This document shows positions 1 through 7,521 of a DNA stretch of 64,000 bases, piece by piece. Every line of letters begins with the position of its first letter. Position 1 is the first letter of the stretch. The stretch spans positions 124,001 through 188,000 of the forward strand of contig CAVUDJ010000012.1 of NCBI GenBank assembly GCA_963740215.1. The letters run 5' to 3'. Below the pieces are notes generated by a model. That model was not told where the DNA came from. It saw only the letters and a program-made list of their open reading frames with translations, and made no database searches. The position numbers and the translations under genes are program-made. The stretch comes from CAVVAL01 sp963740215 (GTDB lineage Bacteria > Actinomycetota > Actinomycetes > Mycobacteriales > Cryptosporangiaceae).

Positions 1-1
1 C

Positions 2-2164
2 CTGGTCCGCGCCGGTGATCACGACGCCGTCCGGCGGATCCTCGCCGAGCACGGCGGGCGGCTCCTCTACTCCGGCGACACGGCCGCCGTCCTTGAAGCC
101 ACGAACTGCCTACCCGACGACCTCCGCGACGGCCAGGTGCTGCGGCTGCACGGGCACGCACTCCAGGTGCGCGGTGACTGGATCGGTGCCCTCGCCTGCT
201 ACCAGCGGATCGCCGAGGACGAGGACACGCTCGATCCGGGGCTGGCCTGGCAGATGGGCCTGATCCAGCACCTGCGCGGCGACATCGACGACGCGATCGC
301 GCTGTACGGGAAGGGCCGCGTCGACGGCGACGACACGGTCGACAAGGGACTGCTGCTGTCGTGGCAGGCCACCGCTCACTGGCTCCGTGGCGAGTACGGG
401 GCCTGCCGCTCACTGGCGGACCGGGCGGCAGAGGTAGCGCAGGCCTGCCGGGATCCCCGTGCGGTGGCCGCGAGCGAGACGGTGCTCGCCATGCTGGCCC
501 GCGCCGACGGCGACCAGCGGGCGAACGCCCACTACAGCCGCGCCCTGGAAGCCGCGCTGGAGGCCAACGACGTGCTCCAGATCGTGCGGATCCGGGTGAA
601 CCAGGGTTCGCATCTGGAGTACGAGGGACGCCTCGCTGACGCCCTGACCGAGTTGGACACGGCCGTGCAGCTCGCCGAGCTGTGCGGGTACACGGCCTAT
701 CACGCGCTCGCGCTGAACAACCGCGCCGCGGTCAAGACGTCGCTGGGCCAGTTCGACGCGGCGGTCTCCGACTACGCCGCCTGCCGCGACCTGTACCAGC
801 GCATCGGATCCCGGATGGTCGCGTACGCGCACGCCGGGCTCGGACGCGTCCACTACCTGCGCGGCGAGTACGCCCAGGCCCAGGCGGCGTGCGAGGAGGC
901 GTTGTCGGGCGCCGAGCGGTCCGGCGACGTGCAGGCGCTCGGCCGCGCGCTGCCGTACCTGGCCCGGCTCCGGGCGTACGACGACCCGTCCGCCGCGCGT
1001 GCCCACTGCGAGCGGGCGTTGCAGGTCGGCGGGCCGCTGACGCGCGTGCAGGCCCAGCTGGCGCGGTCGTGGGTCGCGCTATTGACCGGCGATCGGCGCA
1101 GCGCGGCCGCGTACGCCACCGAGGCGGCCTCCGAGGCCCGCCGCCGGCGCGACCGACCCGGGTTCGCGGAGGCGCTCGAACTGTCGGTGCTCTCGTCCGT
1201 GGATCCGGCGAGCAAGACGGAGCTGCTGACCGAAGCGGCCGCGGTGTGGCAGAAGATCGGCGACCCGCTCGGCACTGCCCGAGTTCGCCTGATCACCGCG
1301 CACCTGGCCGGCGACGACACCGCCTCGGCAGCCGCCGAGCAGGAGATCCGGCAACTGGGGGTCCGCATGCACTCGACGTCGGACGTGCGCGAACTGGTCG
1401 ACCACGACCGTCGCACCGGCTGGGACCGCATCGTCATTCGCACGCTCGGCGCGTTCCAGGTGGTGCGCGACGGCGTACCGGTGCCGAGTGCCGAGTTCCA
1501 GTCGAAGAAGGCACGCGACCTTCTCAAGATCCTGGTGACCCGGCGCGGTCGCGCGATCACCCGTGAACAGGTCATCGACCTGCTCTGGCCGGACGAGGAC
1601 GTGAGCAAGGTCGGCGGGCGGCTCTCGGTGCTGCTCTCCAGCCTGCGGAACGTGCTGCGCTCGACGTCCCAGGAGGACGGGCCCCTCGTCACGGACCGGC
1701 ACGTGATCCGGCTCGACTGCGAGCGGGTCAGCGTCGACGTGGTGGACTTCTTCGCCGCGGCGTCGGCCGGCCTGGCGGCGTACCAGCGCGGGCGGCCGGA
1801 CGCGGCCGTCCTGCTGGCCGCCGCCGAGGACCGGTACGCCGGCGACTTCCTGGAGGACGACCCGTACGAGGAGTGGGCCGAGGCGCTGCGCGAGGAGGCA
1901 CGGTCCACGCACCTCACGGTCGTGCGTGCGCTGGCCGACATCGCGGCGCAACGCAGCGAGACGTGGAACGTCGTCCGGTACACCGCGCGGCTGTTGCAGA
2001 TCGACCCGTACGACGAGGACGCCCACCTCATGCTTGTGCGTGCCCTGATCGACTCGGGGCGCCACGGCGAGGCACGCCGCCACTACCGCAGGTACGCGGA
2101 ACGCATGATCGAGTTCGGCATCGAACCGGCGGCCTTCCCCGACCACGTGACAGCCGGCCGCTGA
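2..2164 (+). CDS. SARP/BTAD-type transcriptional regulator with TPR region (5' truncated)
   Basis: The frame is open from the window edge to the stop at 2164, so the N-terminus is missing; 720 residues are visible. Residues about 45-430 form Ala/Leu-rich TPR-like helical repeats. A winged-helix OmpR-type DNA-binding domain begins near residue 475 (RIVIRTLGAF, then REQVIDLLWPDED) and a bacterial transcriptional activation domain fills the C-terminus (AGDFLEDDPYEEW, DPYDEDAHLMLVRAL). In this architecture the missing part is often an AAA/NB-ARC ATPase, which is inference here. SARP proteins usually activate secondary-metabolite operons, but no such cluster is visible in the window. The family call is secure; the target is unknown. 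Confidence 0.85.
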   Translation: MVRAGDHDAVRRILAEHGGRLLYSGDTAAVLEATNCLPDDLRDGQVLRLHGHALQVRGDWIGALACYQRIAEDEDTLDPGLAWQMGLIQHLRGDIDDAIALYGKGRVDGDDTVDKGLLLSWQATAHWLRGEYGACRSLADRAAEVAQACRDPRAVAASETVLAMLARADGDQRANAHYSRALEAALEANDVLQIVRIRVNQGSHLEYEGRLADALTELDTAVQLAELCGYTAYHALALNNRAAVKTSLGQFDAAVSDYAACRDLYQRIGSRMVAYAHAGLGRVHYLRGEYAQAQAACEEALSGAERSGDVQALGRALPYLARLRAYDDPSAARAHCERALQVGGPLTRVQAQLARSWVALLTGDRRSAAAYATEAASEARRRRDRPGFAEALELSVLSSVDPASKTELLTEAAAVWQKIGDPLGTARVRLITAHLAGDDTASAAAEQEIRQLGVRMHSTSDVRELVDHDRRTGWDRIVIRTLGAFQVVRDGVPVPSAEFQSKKARDLLKILVTRRGRAITREQVIDLLWPDEDVSKVGGRLSVLLSSLRNVLRSTSQEDGPLVTDRHVIRLDCERVSVDVVDFFAAASAGLAAYQRGRPDAAVLLAAAEDRYAGDFLEDDPYEEWAEALREEARSTHLTVVRALADIAAQRSETWNVVRYTARLLQIDPYDEDAHLMLVRALIDSGRHGEARRHYRRYAERMIEFGIEPAAFPDHVTAGR

Positions 2165-2167
2165 CCT

Positions 2168-2213
2168 TCGGATTCTTGGGGGTCCGCGCGCCGCGAAATG
2201 CCCAAGAATCCGA
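2168..2213. terminator. 13-bp inverted repeat between the SARP gene and the LysE gene
   Basis: The arms at 2168-2180 and 2201-2213 are perfectly complementary (TCGGATTCTTGGG / CCCAAGAATCCGA) around a 20-nt loop, three bases after the SARP stop. There is no T-run. Because the LysE start lies only 27 nt further on, the repeat could be a weak terminator or an operator for lysE. Confidence 0.5.
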
Positions 2214-2239
2214 GAGTCGGCGTGTGCGACGCTGGGTGT

Positions 2240-2878
2240 ATGCCCAGTACGACCACGCTGCTGCTGTTCCTCTCGGCGAGCCTCGCGCTCCTGGTGATCC
2301 CGGGACCGTCCGTGACGTTCATCGTGACGCGCAGTGTGCAGCAAGGTCGCGCAGCCGGGCTGGTGTCCGTCCTCGGGGTGCACGCCGGCTCGGTCGTGCA
2401 CGTGCTGGCGGCGGCTCTCGGTCTCTCCGCGGTGCTCGCCTCGTCCGCGCTGGCGTTCACGGTGGTGAAGTACGTCGGCGCCGCGTACCTGCTCTACCTC
2501 GGCATCCGGCAACTGTGGCGGTCGAAGGCGGCGGCGGACACGCCCGATCCGGAGCCGGACTCGCGCTGGCGGCTGTTCCGGCAGGGCGCCATCGTCAACA
2601 TCCTCAACCCCAAGACGGCGATCTTCTTCCTCGCGTTCCTCCCGCAGTTCGTCGCCCCAGCGCGCGGACCGGTCTGGTTCCAGGTGATCGTGCTCGGCCT
2701 GGTGTTCATGGCGCTCGGCATGCTCAGTGACGGCGCGTACGCGCTAGCAGCGGGCGCGATCGGCGATCGGCTGCGCGGCAGCGCCACCGTCGGACGCTGG
2801 CTGGACCGCGTCAGCGGAGGCATCCACATCGCGCTCGGAACGTTCGCGGCCCTCGCCAAGAACCCTGCGCTGCGTTGA
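2240..2878 (+). CDS. LysE/RhtB-family amino-acid exporter
   Basis: A 212-residue hydrophobic protein with about six membrane segments. The family signature after the first helix is visible (IPGPSVTFIVTRS), followed by a typical mid-protein NILNPKTAIFFLAFLPQF. LysE/RhtB proteins export amino acids or homoserine-like compounds by proton antiport; the substrate cannot be read from sequence. ATG 2240 was chosen because it begins just before the first membrane helix; the upstream in-frame ATG at 2198 lies inside the inverted repeat and would add a polar leader unlike the family. Confidence 0.85.
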   Translation: MPSTTTLLLFLSASLALLVIPGPSVTFIVTRSVQQGRAAGLVSVLGVHAGSVVHVLAAALGLSAVLASSALAFTVVKYVGAAYLLYLGIRQLWRSKAAADTPDPEPDSRWRLFRQGAIVNILNPKTAIFFLAFLPQFVAPARGPVWFQVIVLGLVFMALGMLSDGAYALAAGAIGDRLRGSATVGRWLDRVSGGIHIALGTFAALAKNPALR

Positions 2879-3020
2879 CAACGACGACGCGCTGCGTTAA
2901 CACGAACCCGACGACGGGCCCCACTTCGGCCAGTTAGGACACGCAACGGGGCCTGGCCAGGCATGCTTGGGTCGTCATCGCGCATCCGCGTCCTGCTCTC
3001 CGGTCGAGGTCGTCACCCCC

Positions 3021-4133
3021 ATGGCAGCGTCACCGGGCCACGGCGAGGCCGTGGTCTCCTCACGCACCGGTCTGATCGGTGCGTGTGCGCTGGCTGTCTT
3101 CATCACCGCGCTGGACGTGGCTATCGGCCCTGGTCCGGCCTTCGTGGGGCTGCTCATCGGGCCGCCGTTCCTGGCCGCCGCGTTCGCGGGCTACCGGGCG
3201 GTGATCGCGGTCGGGGCGCTCAGCACGGTCCTGGGAATCGGCCTCGGCGTGCTCAGCAACGAGGGCACGGACCGCGAGCAGGTCATCCGGGTCATCGCGA
3301 TCATCGTGGCCACCGGGCTCGCCGCGGGCGTCAGCAACCGCCGCGACCGTACGAGCCAGCGGGTCGCCACGCTGAGCAAGTTGGCGGCGGTGGCCCAGCA
3401 GGCGGTGCTGCGGCCGATCGGTCCACGCGTCGGCGGCTTGTCGGTCGCCGTCCGGTACGTGTCAGCGAGTGCAGAAGCGGACATCGGTGGCGACCTTTAC
3501 GAGGCGCTGAACACGCCGTACGGCGTGCGGCTGCTGATCGGCGACGTCCGCGGCAAGGGTCTCGACGCCGTCCGCCTCGCCAGCATGGTGCTCGGTTCGT
3601 ACCGGCACGTCGCGCACGAGCGGGCTGATCTGCGCGCGATCGTCGCCGACCTGGACCGGGCGGTCGCCCGTTCCGTCGGTTACGAGGACTTCGTCACCGC
3701 CGCGCTGGTCGAGGAGCGCGGCGGCACGCTCACCGTGCTGAACTGCGGCCACCCCGCGCCGCTGCTGCTGCGCAATGGCGAGGTGATCTCGCTCGATCCA
3801 CCGTCGCCCGCCCCGCCGCTCGGGTTCCTGCCCGTGGCAAGGCCCCGGGTGGAGCGGCTGGAGCCGGGCGACCGGCTTCTCCTCTACACAGACGGACTGG
3901 CCGAGGCGCGCCGTGACGGCGAGTTCTTCCCCGTGCACGAACGGGCTTGGCGGATCCTCGGCCACGGCACCGTCGAGGACGGTCTCACGTCGCTGGAGAA
4001 CGCCCTCAAGGACTGGGTGCACGGCGTGCTCGACGACGACATCGCGCTCGTGCTGCTGGAGTACACCGGGGCGGGCGGCGCCACCGAGCCGGCGACGCCC
4101 GCCTGGGAGTGGGACGAAGCCCTGGGTGATTAG
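3021..4133 (+). CDS. Membrane-anchored SpoIIE/PP2C-type serine phosphatase
   Basis: About 370 residues. The first 100 hold three or four membrane helices with no recognisable sensor, followed by a SpoIIE-type PPM phosphatase domain: DIGGDLYEAL, GDVRGKG, NCGHPAPLLL, LLLYTDGLAEAR and a terminal DDDIALVLLE carry the metal-binding aspartates. Such proteins (RsbU-like) dephosphorylate anti-sigma-antagonists in actinobacterial partner-switch systems; no RsbW/RsbV gene is nearby, so the partner is unknown. A TTG at 2967 could extend the frame; ATG 3021 is preferred because it directly precedes the membrane region. The stop overlaps the convergent HAAS gene by 4 nt. Confidence 0.8.
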   Translation: MAASPGHGEAVVSSRTGLIGACALAVFITALDVAIGPGPAFVGLLIGPPFLAAAFAGYRAVIAVGALSTVLGIGLGVLSNEGTDREQVIRVIAIIVATGLAAGVSNRRDRTSQRVATLSKLAAVAQQAVLRPIGPRVGGLSVAVRYVSASAEADIGGDLYEALNTPYGVRLLIGDVRGKGLDAVRLASMVLGSYRHVAHERADLRAIVADLDRAVARSVGYEDFVTAALVEERGGTLTVLNCGHPAPLLLRNGEVISLDPPSPAPPLGFLPVARPRVERLEPGDRLLLYTDGLAEARRDGEFFPVHERAWRILGHGTVEDGLTSLENALKDWVHGVLDDDIALVLLEYTGAGGATEPATPAWEWDEALGD

Positions 4134-4663
4134 CGGCGCCGCCGCTTCGGGAGGGCGCGCCACATCCGGCCGCCGACGAGGAACGCCACCAGCATCACGA
4201 TCACGTACGGCAGCAGGGCCGGCGTGAAGTCGAGGAAGAAGCCCATGAAGCCCTCGTCGTCGTACGTAGTGTTGTAAATCGGACCCCATCCGAGCGGGCG
4301 GAACTCGTACTCGCCAGCACCCGGCCCGGCCTCCTGCAGTCCCGCGTCGAACGCCTGCACCTGCGCGATGACCACGAACATCAGCACGAATTCCGTGAGC
4401 GCCACCCAGAAGATGCCGTTGAGCCACCTCGGGCGCGGCCCATCCTCGCCGTACTCCGCGTCGGAGTACTCGGCGGAGAGGCGGCGCAGGTTGCCGAGCC
4501 TGCGGATCGCCTCAGCGGTGCCCACCTCCTGCGCGGATGCCCATAGGTCGGCGCGCAGCTCGTTGCGGATCGCCTTGCGACGGCGTCCCGGAAGATCGCC
4601 GTTCAAGGTGTCGAGGACCCAGATCGCGCGCTCGACGCGTAACCGGTCCACCAAACTGGGCAT
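4130..4663 (-). CDS. HAAS-domain membrane protein (PadR partner)
   Basis: A 177-residue protein. The N-terminal 70 residues form a soluble helical HAAS-like signalling domain (VERAIWVLDTLNGDLPGRRR), followed by two membrane helices (WVALTEFVLMFVVIAQVQAF and LLPYVIVMLVAFLVGG) linked by an acidic extracellular loop. It starts one base after the PadR stop and so is co-transcribed. PadR regulators paired with HAAS membrane proteins are a recurrent two-gene module; the signal is unknown. Confidence 0.75.
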   Translation of the reverse strand: MPSLVDRLRVERAIWVLDTLNGDLPGRRRKAIRNELRADLWASAQEVGTAEAIRRLGNLRRLSAEYSDAEYGEDGPRPRWLNGIFWVALTEFVLMFVVIAQVQAFDAGLQEAGPGAGEYEFRPLGWGPIYNTTYDDEGFMGFFLDFTPALLPYVIVMLVAFLVGGRMWRALPKRRRR

Positions 4664-4664
4664 C

Positions 4665-5024
4665 TCAGCTCTCCTCTTCTGGCGCAGCGGGCGTGGATGG
4701 CACTGGTCTGTCCAGCACCGGTGAGACGACCTCCGAGAGCGAGCGCCAGGCGGCAGCCCCGTGATCCAACGCCTGGTAGCCCTCCTCGGAGGGGCGGTAG
4801 TACTTGCGGGCAGGCCCTGACTTCGACGGCACAAGGCGCGTGGTGAGCCGCCCCTCACGCTCGAGGCGCGCCAGCGCCGGGTAGACCGTGCCCTCAGCGA
4901 TGCCGGTGAGGCCGATCTTCCGCAGGCGTTGCACCAGCTCATAGCCGTACGACTCACGCTCGGCCAGGAGCCAGAGCAGCAGCAGCGAGAGCACGCCCTT
5001 GAGCAGCTGCGGATCGTGATTCAT
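4665..5024 (-). CDS. PadR-family transcriptional regulator
   Basis: A 119-residue PadR winged helix: LLLWLLAERESYGYELVQRL (helices 1-2), a recognition region around GTVYPALARLEREG and a wing containing PARKYYRPSEEG. The C-terminal tail is short, as in the small PadR subgroup. The start ATG has no Shine-Dalgarno but sits 6 nt after a -10 box, so the mRNA is probably leaderless. Autoregulation is likely because a palindrome overlaps its own promoter. Confidence 0.88.
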   Translation of the reverse strand: MNHDPQLLKGVLSLLLLWLLAERESYGYELVQRLRKIGLTGIAEGTVYPALARLEREGRLTTRLVPSKSGPARKYYRPSEEGYQALDHGAAAWRSLSEVVSPVLDRPVPSTPAAPEEES

Positions 5025-5030
5025 GGGGGA

Positions 5031-5059
5031 AGACTAAGCCGGGTACTAGAGATAGTCAA
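5031..5059 (-). promoter_or_regulatory. padR promoter with embedded palindromic operator
   Basis: On the minus strand TTGACT (5054-5059), a 17-nt spacer and TAGTCT (5031-5036) form a good sigma-70 type promoter ending 6 nt before the padR ATG. A perfect ACTA-N4-TAGT palindrome (5045-5056) lies in the spacer, and CCGGGTAC occurs twice (5039-5046 and 5063-5070). This layout fits PadR autorepression; binding is inferred. Confidence 0.7.
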
Positions 5060-5158
5060 CTACCGGGTACCGCATAGTTGTGGTTCCCGCACGTCATAGC
5101 GGCTTGGTCCGATTCCCGACTCAACGGGTGTGATGTTCACGGTCAAGGGTTGCCTGGG

Positions 5159-5198
5159 TTACCTCCGGGTAATACTCTCTGATGTTACCGACGGGTAA
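5159..5198. promoter_or_regulatory. Two TTACC-N4-GGTAA palindromes upstream of the acyl-CoA dehydrogenase
   Basis: Identical half-sites occur at 5159-5172 and 5185-5198, 26 bp apart centre to centre. The second ends about 17 nt before the AGGAGG ribosome site. Spacing and symmetry suit a TetR-type repressor of fatty-acid degradation; the regulator is not in the window. Confidence 0.65.
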
Positions 5199-5229
5199 TA
5201 AGCCGGTGCGACACAGGAGGGTTCCAGCA

Positions 5230-7077
5230 ATGGGCCACTACAAGAGCAACCTCCGCGACGTGGAGTTCAACCTCTTCGAGGTCTTCGGGGCCCAGGAGCG
5301 GTTCGGCGCGGGTCCCTTCTCGGACATCGACGCAGACACGGCGCGCGCGATGCTGACCGAAACCGAGCGGCTCGCCACAGGCGTGCTCGCCGACTCGTTC
5401 GCAGACGCGGACCGTAACCCGCCGGTCTACGACCCGGCGACCTACTCCGTAAAGATGCCCGAGGGCTTCAAGAAGTCCTACGCGGCACTCATGGAGTCCG
5501 GCGGCTTCCTGCTCGACCTCCCCGAAGAGGTCGGCGGCGTGAATGCCCCCCGCGAGCTGATCTGGTCGCTGTCCGAGCTGGTGCTCGGCGCGAACCCGGC
5601 GGCTCACATGTACGGGGGCGGCCCCTCCTTCGGCGCCACCTTCTGGCGGCTCGGCACCGAAGCGCAGAAGGAGGTCGCCAAGGTCATCATCGAGAAGCAG
5701 TGGGGCGCCACCATGGTGCTCACCGAGCCGGACGCCGGCTCCGACGTGGGCGCCGGCCGCACCAAGGCCCTCCCGCAGGAGGACGGCTCCTGGCACATCG
5801 AGGGCGTCAAGCGCTTCATCACGTCGGCCGAGCACGACATGACCGACAACATCATCCACTACGTGCTCGCCCGCCCCGTCGGCGTCGAGGGCGCCGGTGG
5901 TCCGGGCACCAAGGGCCTGTCACTGTTCATGGTCCCGAAGTTCCTCTTCGACTTCGAGACCGGTGAGCTGGGCGAGCGCAACGGCGCCTTCGTCACCAAC
6001 GTCGAGCACAAGATGGGCCTCAAGGCCTCCACCACGTGCGAGCTGACCTTCGGCGAGAAGATCCCCGCCAAGGGCTGGCTGGTCGGCGAGGTGCACGACG
6101 GCATCGCCCAGATGTTCAAGATCATCGAGTACGCCCGGATGATGGTCGGCACGAAGGCCATCGCCACGCTCTCGACCGGCTACCTCAACGCGCTCGAGTT
6201 CGCTAAGAGCCGCGTCCAGGGCCCGGACCTGACCAAGGCCACCGACAAGACCGCGCCGCGCGTCACGATCACCCACCACCCGGACGTCCGCCGCAGCCTC
6301 ATGCGGCAGAAGTCCTACGCCGAGGGCCTGCGCGCACTGGTGCACTACACCGCGTCCGTGCAGGACAAGGTGCTCCAGGCCACCCACGCCGGTGACCACG
6401 AGGGCGCCGACGCGTACGAGCGCCTCAACGACCTGCTGCTCCCGCTCGTCAAGGGCTGCGGCTCGGAGCGCGCGTACGAGCTGCTCGGTCACGAGTCGCT
6501 GCAGACCTTCGGTGGTTCCGGCTTCCTCCAGGACTACCCGCTGGAGCAGTACATCCGGGACGCCAAGATCGACACCCTCTACGAGGGCACCACGGCGATC
6601 CAGGGCATGGACCTGTTCTTCCGCAAGATCGTGAAGGACCAGGGCCGCTCGCTCGCCACCGTCGCCACCGAGATCACCGCGTTCATCGAGAGCGAGGCCG
6701 GCAACGGTCGCCTCAAGGAGGAGCGCGCGCTGCTCAGGACCGCGCTCGAGGACGTCCAGTCGATGGTCGGCACGATGGTCGGCTACCTGATGTCCGCGCA
6801 GGAGGAGGTGCGCAACGTCTACAAGGTGGGCCTGCACACCAGCCGCCTGCTGCTCAGCCTCGGCGACCTGGTGGTCGGCTGGCTCCTGCTCCGCCAGGCC
6901 GAGGTGGCCGGTGCCGCCCTCGACGCCGGCGCCGGCAAGGACGAGCCGTTCTACCTGGGCAAGCTCGCCGCCGCCCGGTTCTTCGCGACGAACGTGCTGC
7001 CGGAGCTCACCGCCAGCCGCCGCATCATCGAGACGGCCTCGCTCGACCTGATGGACCTCCCGGAGGAGGCCTTCTGA
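5230..7077 (+). CDS. FadE5-like acyl-CoA dehydrogenase
   Basis: A 615-residue FAD flavoenzyme of the long acyl-CoA dehydrogenase group that includes mycobacterial FadE5. The N-terminus MGHYKSNLRDVEFNLFEVFG is characteristic of that group. Visible motifs are TEPDAGSDVG (FAD/substrate region), FGGSGFLQDYP and LYEGTTAIQG near the catalytic glutamate, then the extra C-terminal helical domain. It catalyses alpha,beta-dehydrogenation of acyl-CoA, the first step of beta-oxidation. ATG 5230 is set by AGGAGG at 5215-5220; an in-frame ATG at 5182 lies inside the second operator palindrome and is rejected. It is monocistronic, ending in a strong terminator. Confidence 0.92.
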   Translation: MGHYKSNLRDVEFNLFEVFGAQERFGAGPFSDIDADTARAMLTETERLATGVLADSFADADRNPPVYDPATYSVKMPEGFKKSYAALMESGGFLLDLPEEVGGVNAPRELIWSLSELVLGANPAAHMYGGGPSFGATFWRLGTEAQKEVAKVIIEKQWGATMVLTEPDAGSDVGAGRTKALPQEDGSWHIEGVKRFITSAEHDMTDNIIHYVLARPVGVEGAGGPGTKGLSLFMVPKFLFDFETGELGERNGAFVTNVEHKMGLKASTTCELTFGEKIPAKGWLVGEVHDGIAQMFKIIEYARMMVGTKAIATLSTGYLNALEFAKSRVQGPDLTKATDKTAPRVTITHHPDVRRSLMRQKSYAEGLRALVHYTASVQDKVLQATHAGDHEGADAYERLNDLLLPLVKGCGSERAYELLGHESLQTFGGSGFLQDYPLEQYIRDAKIDTLYEGTTAIQGMDLFFRKIVKDQGRSLATVATEITAFIESEAGNGRLKEERALLRTALEDVQSMVGTMVGYLMSAQEEVRNVYKVGLHTSRLLLSLGDLVVGWLLLRQAEVAGAALDAGAGKDEPFYLGKLAAARFFATNVLPELTASRRIIETASLDLMDLPEEAF

Positions 7078-7125
7078 GGCCTGGGAGCGCTCACTGGATC
7101 GCACCGCCCTCCCGCGGTTCGTAAC

Positions 7126-7165
7126 GGCCGGGGTGGTGACCTTCGGGTCACCACCCCGGCCTTTT
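7126..7165 (+). terminator. Strong intrinsic terminator with TTCG tetraloop
   Basis: A 16-bp perfect stem (7126-7141 with 7146-7161) closed by TTCG and followed by TTTT. It terminates the acyl-CoA dehydrogenase mRNA. Confidence 0.95.
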
Positions 7166-7271
7166 GTTCATGTGCCTTCACCAGCGCCGTGGCCAGTGGG
7201 ATGATTACGGTGAGAGTCCGTTGGGTAGTGCACGATCCATCCCCACATAGAGCGCAGACCAGGGAGTCGAC

Positions 7272-7511
7272 GTGGATATCGGTGCAAGCCTCTTCCTCAT
7301 CGCCCTGGGCGCGATCTTCGCGTTCGCGGTCACCATCGACCTGCCGGGCATCAACATCCATGTCATCGGGTGGATCCTGATGATCATCGGCATCGTCGGC
7401 ATGCTTCTGAGCTACCTGTACTGGCGTCCGCGCAGGGCGCGTCGTGCGGGCGGCGTCGTCCACGAGCACCACTACGTGGACGACCCGAGCCAGCCTCCGC
7501 CGCCGGCCTGA
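7272..7511 (+). CDS. DUF6458-family small membrane protein
   Basis: A 79-residue protein starting at GTG behind AGGGAG. It has two membrane helices (SLFLIALGAIFAFAV and VIGWILMIIGIVGMLLSYLY), a basic segment and a His/Pro-rich tail. The pattern matches DUF6458, a small actinobacterial family of unknown function. It ends 11 nt from the convergent thioredoxin/NHL gene. Confidence 0.8.
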   Translation: MDIGASLFLIALGAIFAFAVTIDLPGINIHVIGWILMIIGIVGMLLSYLYWRPRRARRAGGVVHEHHYVDDPSQPPPPA

Positions 7512-7521
7512 TCGACAGACC

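Noticed and set aside
5182..5229. Start of the acyl-CoA dehydrogenase at ATG 5182
   Set aside because: It lies inside the operator palindrome, lacks a ribosome site, and adds 16 residues absent from the family, whereas AGGAGG precedes ATG 5230.
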